A stretch of DNA of 64,000 nucleotides from the NCBI GenBank assembly GCA_910588615.1, contig CAJUOI010000004.1, forward strand, positions 1 through 64,000. The letters are read 5' to 3'. The notes below the pieces were generated by a model. The model made no database searches and was not told the DNA's origin. It worked only from the letters and a program-made list of their open reading frames with translations. This stretch comes from an uncultured Christensenellaceae bacterium (GTDB lineage Bacteria; Bacillota; Clostridia; Christensenellales; Borkfalkiaceae). The position numbers were made by a program, and so were the translations under genes. Below, one piece after another: positions 24,038 through 31,150 of this stretch (the first letter of the stretch is position 1; each line of letters starts with the position of its first letter).

Positions 24038-24277
24038 TCATGCGCTATTTCTTTCCTTGCATTTCGAAAGCACCTTTTGAAGTTCGGCAATCGCTTGAAT
24101 CAAGTGATCCTCTGCATATTCCAATTCGGATTGAATCCGAATCGAATCTTCGTGTTTTTCTTCTGTTCCGTAAAGCCACGCATTACATTCCGCCTCACGT
24201 TCCCGCTTTACGATTGCCAATGCCCCCGCAAGCGAAACCGAAACGTTTTCAAGCACCCTTATCCTTTCATCCGTCAT
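24038..24277 (-). CDS. Hypothetical helical protein, 79 aa
   Basis: Not recognised. The protein is predicted mostly helical and charged (IRVLENVSVSLAGALAIVKR, then SELEYAEDHLIQAIAELQK), possibly a small coiled coil. No membrane helix or cysteine motif is present. Its start overlaps the end of the preceding 66-aa membrane protein by 11 bases, so it is part of the operon and probably translationally coupled. Confidence 0.55.
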   Translation of the reverse strand: MTDERIRVLENVSVSLAGALAIVKREREAECNAWLYGTEEKHEDSIRIQSELEYAEDHLIQAIAELQKVLSKCKERNSA

Positions 24278-24467
24278 TGCTTTTTACCTCTTTCCCAATT
24301 GACCGCTCCAATTCTGTAATCAAAGAAGAAGTCGTCGTTTCCTTCGTTTCGGGCGGATCGTTTTTCTTTGGAATTGCGGACGTGATAGCCACCGCCCCGA
24401 CCGTTACCGCAAGCGCAATGCCGCTAAGCGATAACAGCGTCCTCCTTATCCAACGTCCGATTATCAT
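24267..24467 (-). CDS. Small single-pass membrane protein, 66 aa
   Basis: A positively charged start (MIIGRWIRR) and one membrane helix at about 10-31 are followed by a soluble, Lys/Glu/Thr-rich tail. The ATG overlaps the stop of the 113-aa gene (ATGA). In a filamentous-phage reading the size suits a minor coat or assembly protein, but nothing in the sequence proves that. It has no lipobox. Confidence 0.6.
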   Translation of the reverse strand: MIIGRWIRRTLLSLSGIALAVTVGAVAITSAIPKKNDPPETKETTTSSLITELERSIGKEVKSNDG

Positions 24468-24805
24468 TTTTTCCCGTTCCCCCCGCCCTTTTTCTCGCTT
24501 TTCGCCAAAGAAGGTTTCTTCTTTGAGGAAGGATCTTTAACCGTCTTGCTCTCTGTTGCGGCTACTCTTGGCGCGATCTGTTCTTGGATTCGATTTACGC
24601 TTGCAACAGGCGCTCTTCTCTTTGCTTTCAAAATCAACAATACGATTTTAACGAGAATATAAACCGCCGTAACTATTGCAACCGCAACGGTGATCCATTT
24701 CAGCCACGGTGTATAAGGACTTAGTACGGTAAATTTCGTTGCCAAATGTCCGAACAGAATATATACGATTAAACAAAAAATCGTCGTAACGATCATTTCT
24801 ATCAT
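24464..24805 (-). CDS. Two-helix membrane protein, 113 aa
   Basis: Two hydrophobic helices (about 2-22 and 34-60) are followed by a strongly basic cytoplasmic-type tail (ILKAKRRAPVASVNRIQEQ, then Lys/Gly-rich end KKGGGNGKK). The start MIEMIVTTIF at 24805 follows AAGGAGG, which rules out longer in-frame starts. It begins two bases after the stop of the large anchored protein and overlaps the next gene by ATGA, so the three membrane genes form one translational unit. The family is not recognised; a membrane assembly role is an inference from context. Confidence 0.65.
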   Translation of the reverse strand: MIEMIVTTIFCLIVYILFGHLATKFTVLSPYTPWLKWITVAVAIVTAVYILVKIVLLILKAKRRAPVASVNRIQEQIAPRVAATESKTVKDPSSKKKPSLAKSEKKGGGNGKK

Positions 24806-24807
24806 TT

Positions 24808-26688
24808 TTAATTCCTCCTTATAGGTTTTGTTTTTAATTTCACTATTGCCGAAACGACGATCACAACGATACAAGCTGCCGCAATACCGCAAAGCCAATA
24901 TACGACTTGCCAGAATCTGTTTTGCATCATGCTCGGCGGAGGAGTTAACGCCGGATATATATCTATCGGCGACATTACGACAGGTATTATCGTTACGTCT
25001 TCCCCTCGAACGAACCCCAAATGAATGATTTCAAAATTCAGATATACTGCGTCCTGTGCCGCATAAAATCTCGTGTATTTCGTTCCCGTCCAATCGCCCG
25101 AACCGTGAAACTCCATTGAGGTTGATTCATACGTTGAAACGCTGAACCTTAAAATGTAAACCGTTTCATCTGCCTTATCCGCTTCCGAAAAATAATTCTT
25201 TAAATCCTCGACTTCCGTTTTATCAACAAGAACATTTTTTGAAACGATTATATCTTCTCCCGAAAGTTTCTCTTTGCTGATTTCCTCTATCGGCAATACG
25301 TTTTCTGCGGTCAGATAATTTTGTACTTGATGATTCAATCGGAAAATATTACAGAAGTTATCCCATGAACTCGTCGTATTTTCAAGTTTTAGATTTATCC
25401 AATCCGATTCCCGCCGAGCGTCAAATTCTCGAACGTTTAATCCGATCTGGTGCCCTTCCTCAACTTCCTTTTCGAATAAATTTGCATTCAGCCGTTTTTC
25501 GGCTATTTCAAGAACTTCATCGTTCTCTTTAATCTCGTAACTATTTGCCCAAGCCTCGACCTTTTTCGGTGGAATCGTTTTCTCGATATTATCCGTTTTA
25601 ATGAGCCAATCGTTACGCTGAATCTGCGGTTTCCCTTTTCGGTAATTATAAGAAAGCCCCTGCACCCCCGAATCGCTCGGCCCATTATAGTGGTAACACT
25701 CAAACGGAATATTCGGATCGTAATATGCCCCCGTATCCGTTTGAGGTAAGCTCATTCCCAAATAGGAATATAACGCTTTGTAAACCTTGTCGTTGTCCGT
25801 TACGAAAATTGGCTTCGTTCGATATTCGTACCATTTTGCTTTTACTATTTGCAACTGTCCGAATTCGTCAATAAACCGATTCGGCACGGAGAAATAAACA
25901 CTTGATAAGGTGTTTTGTCTGTCATATCCCCCAGCCGTTCCCGCGCCCGTTCTGTACCATGTCGGAATAACGTTTAAGGAAATCGTTTCAAGTTTTTCTT
26001 CTTTGGAATCAAGCGTTCCTTCTGCCGAACTATCCGATCCGCACCCCGCACAGTAACCGCTGATTCGGTATGTAAACGATACTCCGTCCGTTCCGTCTAT
26101 TCCCGCAAAAGAATCTTCGGGAAGCTGCTCGCCCTTAAACCAAAGCTGCACGCTTGCCACGTCGTAACGGCGCTCCCCGTTATTGATTCTCGCGTATTCT
26201 CGCGCGCGGTCGTACGATGCCTGTTTATTTACAAGTCCGAATTTTAAAAAGCGGTGATTATCCGTTTCGTCCAATAGTCTGATCGTACAATTTTCGTAAT
26301 CGGTTGGATTCCCTTCGTTATCGTATTTTACCGCCATGTTTATGACGTGTGCGCCCGCTTTCTCCGACAATTCCCGTTCCGTCGGATTGTAAACGTAAAA
26401 ATAAATCCCGAAATAGTTGTTCGCAATAAAAGCATTCGTCGAATACGCATACTCTACAAATCCGTTATCAATTAAACGGTGAATGCCGTTTTCGTCCTTG
26501 GGATAAAGCGAAGTGTCAACGTCTTTCAAATCGTCCTCAATTGCGGTTTTTTCGTATTCGGTATAGGTCGTGTCCGCATAGACGTAAACCGAACCTTGCG
26601 CCGCCGTTCCCAATGCAAGAAATAGCGAAAGGCAACAAACGCCGATAGCCGCAAGGGCTTTTTTTATTTTCCCTGCGGCTTTTCTCAT
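24808..26688 (-). CDS. Secreted C-anchored surface protein (pIII-like layout)
   Basis: The 626-residue protein has a cleavable signal peptide (helix ALAAIGVCCLSLFLALG, predicted cut after A38 in YVYA-DT), a large extracellular region rich in aromatic and acidic residues (39-585), a C-terminal membrane helix (WLCGIAAACIVVIVVSAIV) and the short basic tail KLKTKPIRRN. This signal-domain-anchor-tail layout is that of filamentous-phage adsorption proteins (pIII) and also of many surface adhesins. One CAGCG motif lies near residue 215. It overlaps the upstream 67-aa gene by ATGA. No enzyme motif was found. It is a good candidate for the receptor-binding or host-contact protein of the element. Confidence 0.7.
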   Translation of the reverse strand: MRKAAGKIKKALAAIGVCCLSLFLALGTAAQGSVYVYADTTYTEYEKTAIEDDLKDVDTSLYPKDENGIHRLIDNGFVEYAYSTNAFIANNYFGIYFYVYNPTERELSEKAGAHVINMAVKYDNEGNPTDYENCTIRLLDETDNHRFLKFGLVNKQASYDRAREYARINNGERRYDVASVQLWFKGEQLPEDSFAGIDGTDGVSFTYRISGYCAGCGSDSSAEGTLDSKEEKLETISLNVIPTWYRTGAGTAGGYDRQNTLSSVYFSVPNRFIDEFGQLQIVKAKWYEYRTKPIFVTDNDKVYKALYSYLGMSLPQTDTGAYYDPNIPFECYHYNGPSDSGVQGLSYNYRKGKPQIQRNDWLIKTDNIEKTIPPKKVEAWANSYEIKENDEVLEIAEKRLNANLFEKEVEEGHQIGLNVREFDARRESDWINLKLENTTSSWDNFCNIFRLNHQVQNYLTAENVLPIEEISKEKLSGEDIIVSKNVLVDKTEVEDLKNYFSEADKADETVYILRFSVSTYESTSMEFHGSGDWTGTKYTRFYAAQDAVYLNFEIIHLGFVRGEDVTIIPVVMSPIDIYPALTPPPSMMQNRFWQVVYWLCGIAAACIVVIVVSAIVKLKTKPIRRN

Positions 26689-26888
26689 GCTTGTTTTTCC
26701 TCCCCGTAGGGATTTTTTGCCAAAAGATAAACGAAACGCTTATCTCTTGAAATCGGGCTTCTTCCTGTGCGGAACGTTTTCCGTGTTCCGTACAAAGTAT
26801 CGTATACGAGAACGGATACCCGCTTCGGGCATAATGATTCCAACTCTTCCGCCGTTACTTCGTAAAACGTTATATCAACTTTCTTCAT
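26685..26888 (-). CDS. Hypothetical protein, 67 aa
   Basis: Not recognised. The small mixed alpha/beta protein (VDITFYEVTAEELESLCPKR) has no membrane helix. The ATG at 26888 follows a GGGAGGTG site. It overlaps the start of the large surface protein by ATGA, so it may serve to couple translation. A 12-base sequence GGGACGTAAGAA lies 19 bases upstream and recurs before the gene at 29886. Confidence 0.6.
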   Translation of the reverse strand: MKKVDITFYEVTAEELESLCPKRVSVLVYDTLYGTRKTFRTGRSPISRDKRFVYLLAKNPYGEEKQA

Positions 26889-26929
26889 CTTACACCTCCC
26901 TACAAGTTCTTACGTCCCTTCAACCTTCT

Positions 26930-28060
26930 TTAAAATATCAATGAACCCTGAGATATTGAAATATTACTTACCGAAACATGCAATGCCGCACTGTCTACAA
27001 ATACATTCACCGTTTCTGTCTTAACGCCGTAATTTGTTCCGTTATACGCAGAAGATACCGTTACTTCGATAGAAAATAATGCATACTGCTCGGCTGCCGC
27101 TCTGAATGCCGATACTACGTCGCCTTCGGTAAGCCCGTTGTCCTGTTCCAGATTTTGATTGATCGAAACAAAACAGCCCGGTATCGTATTACCGTCCAGA
27201 TGCATTATATCTTGTGTTTCCGGAATACTGTATATGGTTTCATCATCCTGAAAAACATTGGTGAATTCGATTCCGTCTGAATTGTAATGCAGTAATTTAC
27301 TTTCATAGTCCGGATAAGCCCAGAAAACACCGGATTCTTGCATATTTAAATCCGGATCGGCGTCCGCCCCCACCTCATTGCAAAATGCAACCTTGAATTC
27401 CGCATTCATACAAAAATGACCTACTGTTAAAGTCTTCTCTGTCTCGATCGTATATTTTGACGAAGTTGTCGTATACGTAATTCCGCTTAATGTCTTAGCC
27501 GCCAATTTCGGCACGTTCACCGTTATTCCAAGTAACCGCTCAACGTAGTCCAACGTACAGCTTGCCGTTGCCGACGGATTATCCAACGATTTAACGGTTA
27601 CCGTCATCTGCCTGTCAAAATCTTTCAGGCAAGCTACCGTTGCAGTCAATCCGTTTGCCGTTAAACTGACGTACTCTTCCGTTTCTATGCTTTCGTCCGT
27701 ACACGTTACCGACCATTCTACGCGCCTATCATCCGCGCTGACCGGTTCTATCGTTGCCGTAAGCTTATATGCGGATTCTGCCTGCGGAGATATTCCGTTT
27801 GCCGCATAGTCTGCCGCCGCGATTTTAGCGCTTGTCAACTTGATTCCATTGTTTTCCACCGACCCAATCGAAAAGCCGCTTTCAACGGGCGCAGAAGCTT
27901 CTTCCTTTCTCTTAAAACCGTTCGACGGTTTGTAAGGCGTCGCATACTCCATTGCCATTATCGCCACCGAAGCGAACAGCAAAATTGCCAAGATCGTGCA
28001 AATCCACCCGAGAATTACGGTGCTCTTTGTGTTCTTTCCCTTTTTCGTCCCTTTGCTCAT
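26930..28060 (-). CDS. Membrane-anchored Ig-like surface protein B, 376 aa
   Basis: A basic cytoplasmic N-terminus, one membrane helix (about 15-38) and an extracytoplasmic Ig-like (Big-type) domain make up the first half; YKLTATIEPVSADDRRVEWS opens the Ig-like domain, followed by ATVACL and SATASCTLDYV. A C-terminal beta-rich domain ends with short SxS-type strands. It is paralogous to the protein at 18619-19869: anchor, linker, Ig-like core and the chain ends VSNISISQGSLIF and VSNSDGSNNITF correspond. Two diverged copies in one operon suggest a two-subunit surface structure. The ATG at 28060 follows AAGGAGGAA. Confidence 0.7.
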   Translation of the reverse strand: MSKGTKKGKNTKSTVILGWICTILAILLFASVAIMAMEYATPYKPSNGFKRKEEASAPVESGFSIGSVENNGIKLTSAKIAAADYAANGISPQAESAYKLTATIEPVSADDRRVEWSVTCTDESIETEEYVSLTANGLTATVACLKDFDRQMTVTVKSLDNPSATASCTLDYVERLLGITVNVPKLAAKTLSGITYTTTSSKYTIETEKTLTVGHFCMNAEFKVAFCNEVGADADPDLNMQESGVFWAYPDYESKLLHYNSDGIEFTNVFQDDETIYSIPETQDIMHLDGNTIPGCFVSINQNLEQDNGLTEGDVVSAFRAAAEQYALFSIEVTVSSAYNGTNYGVKTETVNVFVDSAALHVSVSNISISQGSLIF

Positions 28061-28074
28061 CTTCTTTTCCTCCT

Positions 28075-28404
28075 TTATTTCGTCGACTTTCTCGAAGTCT
28101 TTGACGCGGTTTTTCCCTTTGCTTTTTTGCCCGTTAAACGTTCCAACTCGGAATTTAATTCTCGGTAGTCAACGTTCTGATAGCTTACGCCGCCGAATCC
28201 GTATGCGGAATTACGCTCCAAAAGCTGTAATTTTGTTTTTTTCTGCATTCCCAATAGCGCGTCTGCGTTTCGTTCGATGAACTTACGACATTTCGAATCG
28301 TTTCGAATTACGATAACCGTCGCCGCCGTATCCCAATTACGATAACCGTCGCAAGGACGATTTTTTCTGTCCTTTGCGCTATTCCCCGTCTTATACCTTG
28401 CCAT
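28075..28404 (-). CDS. Small basic protein, 109 aa
   Basis: The protein begins MARYKTGNSAKDRKNRPCDG, contains YRNWDTAATVIVIRNDSK and ends in a Lys/Ser/Thr tail. The YxNWxT signature loosely recalls small plasmid and phage proteins of unknown function. The strongly basic C-terminus suggests DNA contact. It lies between the hydrophobic 27-aa peptide and the Ig-like anchored protein. The base sequence around its stop (AGTCGACGAAATAAAGGAGG) is the same as around the stop of the upstream 27-aa gene, a duplicated stop and ribosome-binding cassette. Confidence 0.6.
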   Translation of the reverse strand: MARYKTGNSAKDRKNRPCDGYRNWDTAATVIVIRNDSKCRKFIERNADALLGMQKKTKLQLLERNSAYGFGGVSYQNVDYRELNSELERLTGKKAKGKTASKTSRKSTK

Positions 28405-28411
28405 GTTTCTC

Positions 28412-28432
28412 TTCCTCCTTTATTTCGTCGAC
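28412..28432. repeat. Duplicated stop/ribosome-binding cassette (copy 1)
   Basis: TCCTCCTTTATTTCGTCGAC at 28412-28431 (plus strand) is repeated exactly at 28069-28088. On the coding strand each copy ends a gene (…STK stop) and supplies AAAGGAGG for the next, which suggests local duplication of a gene junction. Confidence 0.75.
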
Positions 28433-28503
28433 TGTCCGCCGTTCCGAATTATTGCCAATAACACCGATCCAACAATAACGGCGGATTTTTTACCGAACTC
28501 CAT
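28420..28503 (-). CDS. 27-aa hydrophobic peptide, coat-protein-like candidate
   Basis: The frame encodes a lysine-flanked hydrophobic peptide, MEFGKKSAVIVGSVLLAII then RNGGQSTK. An AAGGCGG site lies five bases before the ATG at 28503, and the stop is followed by AAAGGAGG for the next gene. It overlaps the end of the upstream PAPS-reductase-like gene by 55 bases in another frame. Tiny single-helix membrane peptides include filamentous-phage coat and minor proteins as well as toxins and regulators; the assignment is speculative. Confidence 0.4.
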   Translation of the reverse strand: MEFGKKSAVIVGSVLLAIIRNGGQSTK

Positions 28504-29234
28504 AAAAACCGCCTTTCTATTTCCAAAACGCCCCTATCCTCTAAATCAAATCGAGCCTCTATGTCATGCAAAGTTTTTCCGTTTCCAAAGAACGTTACGG
28601 GGCTGTCATTATCCCATTTCAGCATTAAATTCCAATACTGCGGATAATTTTTTCGTAGAAACCTTAAACTTTCAATCGTCTGATTGTGGCAAAACCAACA
28701 ACCGCCTCGTTTACTATTCAAATAAATCGGACTTAACAGGTCGTTTTTTTCGCACCACTCATAGCATTGCTTTTCCGACCAACCGAAATCAACAAGCGGA
28801 CTTCCCTTTTTATCCGTTAAGTTATGAAACCGATTCGGTTCGTCCTCTGCGATTCCAATATAAGAAAAGGCATTTTTTTGAACTTTTTCTAAAACCCGAA
28901 CTTTCAGTCTGGAATTGCACCAATTTCCTTTGTGCATAGGAAATCCGTAAATTTTACCGCTATATTTAATATTTTTTCCATGGCAAACGGAATAAAAATA
29001 ATCTTCGTAACTCTTCGGAGCATGGAGGTGTTCAACAATTTTTCCATATCTCCGAAAGATGATTTCGTCCGCTTTTTGTTTGAAATTCATCATTTCGGGC
29101 AAATCGGCGGGAATATCATTCGTTGCCATTATCTCGACGTGTACGATCCTGTCAAGCGGCAACTTATTTCGGTGTATCAGCTCTAACATGGCGATACTGT
29201 CTTTCCCATAACTCAACGAAGCGATATACTCCAT
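28449..29234 (-). CDS. PAPS reductase-like ATP pyrophosphatase family protein
   Basis: The 261-residue protein belongs to the adenine-nucleotide alpha hydrolase / PAPS reductase superfamily: PP-loop motif SLSYGKDSIAML at the N-terminus, the mid-region CHGKNIKY and KGNWCNSRLK, and a later CWFCHNQ cysteine pair. Phage and island members are linked to DNA sulfur modification (DndC-like) or are of unknown role; dedicated assimilatory sulfate reduction is unlikely here because no sulfate genes are adjacent. It is the first gene of the long leftward operon. The ATG at 29234 has a purine-rich GGGGAAGGG region upstream. Confidence 0.8.
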   Translation of the reverse strand: MEYIASLSYGKDSIAMLELIHRNKLPLDRIVHVEIMATNDIPADLPEMMNFKQKADEIIFRRYGKIVEHLHAPKSYEDYFYSVCHGKNIKYSGKIYGFPMHKGNWCNSRLKVRVLEKVQKNAFSYIGIAEDEPNRFHNLTDKKGSPLVDFGWSEKQCYEWCEKNDLLSPIYLNSKRGGCWFCHNQTIESLRFLRKNYPQYWNLMLKWDNDSPVTFFGNGKTLHDIEARFDLEDRGVLEIERRFLWSSVKNPPLLLDRCYWQ

Positions 29235-29323
29235 TTCTATATTCCCTTCCCCTCCGCAACGCCCGCAGCGGAATTAAATACTACATATAGTTTCAATTTC
29301 ACTTATCAAACACAAATTATTGA

Positions 29324-29352
29324 TTGACCCACCGATTTTTTCATTGTATAAT
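29324..29352 (+). promoter_or_regulatory. Rightward promoter
   Basis: TTGACC (29324-29329) and TATAAT (29347-29352) with a 17-base spacer drive the small gene at 29384. The leftward operon starts about 90 bases away on the other strand; no equally clear leftward promoter was found there. Confidence 0.8.
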
Positions 29353-29383
29353 TATTAAGAAAATAACTTATAGGAGGTGGGAT

Positions 29384-29626
29384 ATGAGTTTCTTAAAAGC
29401 AGTGCGGAATCATATTCTTCGTTGCGTTAGCGACGCACAATATGATCGTGAAAAGCAACATGCAAGGCGTATTGCTTATGCCGAAACGGGTGATGACTTC
29501 GTAACGGCTAATAAAACAGGACGTTATATCAATGGAAAAAAAGCATATAAACGTCATTATCAAGAAGCAATCGCCAAAGCAGACGCAAGAAAAAAACGAA
29601 GAGATTCTTTTATTTCCGATTTATAA
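29384..29626 (+). CDS. Small basic protein, 80 aa
   Basis: Not recognised. The protein is highly basic and helical (FLKAVRNHILRCVSDAQYDR, GRYINGKKAYKRHY, KADARKKRRDSF), without membrane helix. The start at 29384 follows TAGGAGGTGG. It has its own promoter and a strong terminator and is divergent from the long operon. Charge and position suit a DNA-binding regulator or accessory protein of the element, but no helix-turn-helix is evident. Confidence 0.65.
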   Translation: MSFLKAVRNHILRCVSDAQYDREKQHARRIAYAETGDDFVTANKTGRYINGKKAYKRHYQEAIAKADARKKRRDSFISDL

Positions 29627-29638
29627 TTTCTTCCGTTT

Positions 29639-29669
29639 AACCGCTTTCCGTTCGGAAGGCGGTTTTTTT
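29639..29669 (+). terminator. Terminator between converging small genes
   Basis: CCGCTTTCC-GTTC-GGAAGGCGG is followed by seven T residues. It ends the rightward 80-aa gene; the 72-aa gene on the other strand stops in the same stretch. Confidence 0.85.
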
Positions 29670-29886
29670 ATTGCGCTGCCGCAATTAAACTTGCTACTTT
29701 TTCAAAAGATTCTGCAACCTCGATTCCGATCGGTATTTTTCCGTCTTTGTTCCGTTCCATTTGGATCGTAACGGTGCCGTTTTGTCCGTACTCACCAACC
29801 GAAATAATTTCGGATACCGCTATCAAAGTGCGATACCTATGTCCGTCCCTCTTTCCGACGTGCGTAACTTCAATGAATCCTTTCAT
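29668..29886 (-). CDS. Small FlbD-like phage protein, 72 aa
   Basis: The chain MKGFIEVTHVGKRDGHRYR followed by TLIAVSEIISVGEYGQNG and a last IGIEVAESFEKVASLI helix resembles small FlbD-like/phage proteins that bring a strand-loop-strand core and a final helix (EVxESFEEV). Their function is unknown. The ATG at 29886 follows GGGAGAGG. It has its own transcription unit between two converging/diverging neighbours. GGGACGTAAGAA lies 26 bases upstream, as before the gene at 26888. Confidence 0.6.
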   Translation of the reverse strand: MKGFIEVTHVGKRDGHRYRTLIAVSEIISVGEYGQNGTVTIQMERNKDGKIPIGIEVAESFEKVASLIAAAQ

Positions 29887-29927
29887 TTTGAACCTCTCCC
29901 TCTCATTATGCTTCTTACGTCCCCTAT

Positions 29928-29950
29928 TTCGTGGGCAAAATGCCCACGAA
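29928..29950. promoter_or_regulatory. Perfect 23-bp palindrome
   Basis: TTCGTGGGCA-AAA-TGCCCACGAA lies between the divergent genes at 29886 and 30021. No T-run follows on either strand, so an operator for a dimeric regulator is more likely than a terminator. Confidence 0.55.
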
Positions 29951-30020
29951 GTAAGACTTTATACACTCTTTGCGGTATAATATTTCTGCCAAAAAACAAA
30001 ATCCACAAAGGAGGTATTCT

Positions 30021-30185
30021 GTGAAAATTTTCTTTAAAGGAATCGCAATCGGAATGCTGAATCATTCTCCAAGTTGTTTATTTTTGGTGACATCTCAACT
30101 CGGCTTCTCGCCTCTGAGTTCACCGACCACTGTGCAGCGTGGAATTGGTAAATTAAAATATAATGCTTCCCGCCTATCGCGTTAA
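30021..30185 (+). CDS. Hypothetical protein, 54 aa, GTG start
   Basis: The GTG at 30021 is preceded by AAAGGAGG with a normal gap, the main support for this short gene. The first residues KIFFKGIAIGMLNHSP resemble the opening of membrane proteins of the DUF368 type, but the rest (SPLSSPTTVQRGIGKLKYNA) does not continue that family. It may be a truncated remnant or a genuine small protein. TATAAT lies at 29976-29981. Confidence 0.4.
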   Translation: MKIFFKGIAIGMLNHSPSCLFLVTSQLGFSPLSSPTTVQRGIGKLKYNASRLSR

Positions 30186-30192
30186 GCCGCAA

Positions 30193-30221
30193 TTGACTTT
30201 TCCTCGCTTTTATGGTAAAAT
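30193..30221 (+). promoter_or_regulatory. Promoter of membrane protein gene
   Basis: TTGACT (30193-30198) and TAAAAT (30216-30221) with a 17-base spacer; the start codon follows 40 bases downstream. Confidence 0.75.
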
Positions 30222-30261
30222 TGGGTTGCAACAAAATTTAACACAAAGGAGGAAAAATCAA

Positions 30262-30825
30262 ATGAGCGCTATTAAAAAAATCTTTTTCGGCTTATTCCAT
30301 TGCTTTATCGGTATACATAAAGATAATTGGTCATATAAAATTGTTTCCTTTTTAGGACTTGCATTTCGGGTAGGTTTGCTCCCGCTTCTTTTACCGAATA
30401 TTTTTGAAATATTTGCCGATATGATGATTTCTTCATGGAGACTTCCTGTTTGGGCTTATGAATTACTTATCAGAATTTTTTTGTTCATTATTGATGTAGT
30501 CGGATTATCAAATTTCTTTTACTGGATTTCATACCCTTCTGTTGGCAATAGTTACCAAAGCGGCACTTTTCCTGCTTGGGGCAGTTTCTGCTATACGCTC
30601 TACTATCTTGCTTATAACGCTCTCGTAATAGTGCTTATTCGCTTTTTTAAATATTGGGTAATTTGCGTTTCGTTTTTTGTATTACTTTTAATCTGCGCCC
30701 TAATTTATTTTTTCTCTTATAAACTTAATACCGTTCCTGACGGATGGGGAGTTCGTATGTCGATTCATGCTGGTTCAATCGCCATTGTGTTTATCCTCCT
30801 CATGGTTATCAGAGCAATCATTTGA
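30262..30825 (+). CDS. Integral membrane protein, 188 aa
   Basis: Not recognised. About four hydrophobic segments are visible: FRVGLLPLLLPNIFEIFADM, the LLIRIFLFIIDVVGL region, the FKYWVICVSFFVLLLICALI region, and the last IAIVFILLMVIRAII. The start at 30262 follows AAAGGAGG; a longer frame from 30163 would run through the promoter. It has its own promoter and terminator, so it is expressed separately from both the long operon and the integrase cluster. A superinfection-exclusion role is common for such solitary membrane genes in prophages but is only a guess. Confidence 0.65.
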   Translation: MSAIKKIFFGLFHCFIGIHKDNWSYKIVSFLGLAFRVGLLPLLLPNIFEIFADMMISSWRLPVWAYELLIRIFLFIIDVVGLSNFFYWISYPSVGNSYQSGTFPAWGSFCYTLYYLAYNALVIVLIRFFKYWVICVSFFVLLLICALIYFFSYKLNTVPDGWGVRMSIHAGSIAIVFILLMVIRAII

Positions 30826-30972
30826 TTTCGGGAAATTTTTATCATTGATAGCTTTTAATTTTTCCCGAATAATTCTTAACTCTTTTGTCGTATAAACGAT
30901 ATAACCAACGACGAAGACCGTTAAAATCATCAGCATTACAAGCGTCGACGCCCAATAACTTACACTATCCAA
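30775..30972 (-). CDS. Possible small membrane protein, 65 aa, TTG start
   Basis: A single membrane helix (WASTLVMLMILTVFVVGYIV, about 7-26) is followed by a charged soluble tail. The TTG start at 30972 has GGAAGGG upstream, but that site is part of the terminator hairpin of the opposite gene, and the frame overlaps that gene by 51 bases on the other strand. The residue pattern looks protein-like, yet expression is doubtful. Confidence 0.35.
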   Translation of the reverse strand: MDSVSYWASTLVMLMILTVFVVGYIVYTTKELRIIREKLKAINDKNFPKSNDCSDNHEEDKHNGD

Positions 30973-30974
30973 AA

Positions 30975-30998
30975 TTGCCCTTCCGAGGGCGATTTTTT
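30975..30998 (+). terminator. Terminator of membrane protein gene
   Basis: GCCCT-TCCG-AGGGC is followed by GATTTTTT on the plus strand, 150 bases after the stop at 30825. Confidence 0.7.
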
Positions 30999-31059
30999 AT
31001 TTGCGATTCAATCGTCGCTTTTCGCCCCTGTTTTGTTGTTTTCCGTATTTATCTACTTA

Positions 31060-31084
31060 TAGATATTTGGAATTATAATATCTA
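31060..31084. promoter_or_regulatory. Dyad operator before HTH regulator gene
   Basis: TAGATATT and AATATCTA form perfect 8-bp arms around TGGAATTAT and overlap a TATAAT box (31073-31078). A second TATAAT lies at 31121-31126. This AT-rich stretch is the control region of the 127-aa regulator. Confidence 0.55.
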
Positions 31085-31150
31085 TTTTTCAATTTGTCAA
31101 GAGAAAAAATCTAATTTTCGATATAATTTTTTTGAAATTGGTGAAAAACT

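Noticed and set aside
30021..30185. DUF368 membrane protein
   Set aside because: Only the first dozen residues resemble that family; the rest does not, so it is listed as hypothetical.
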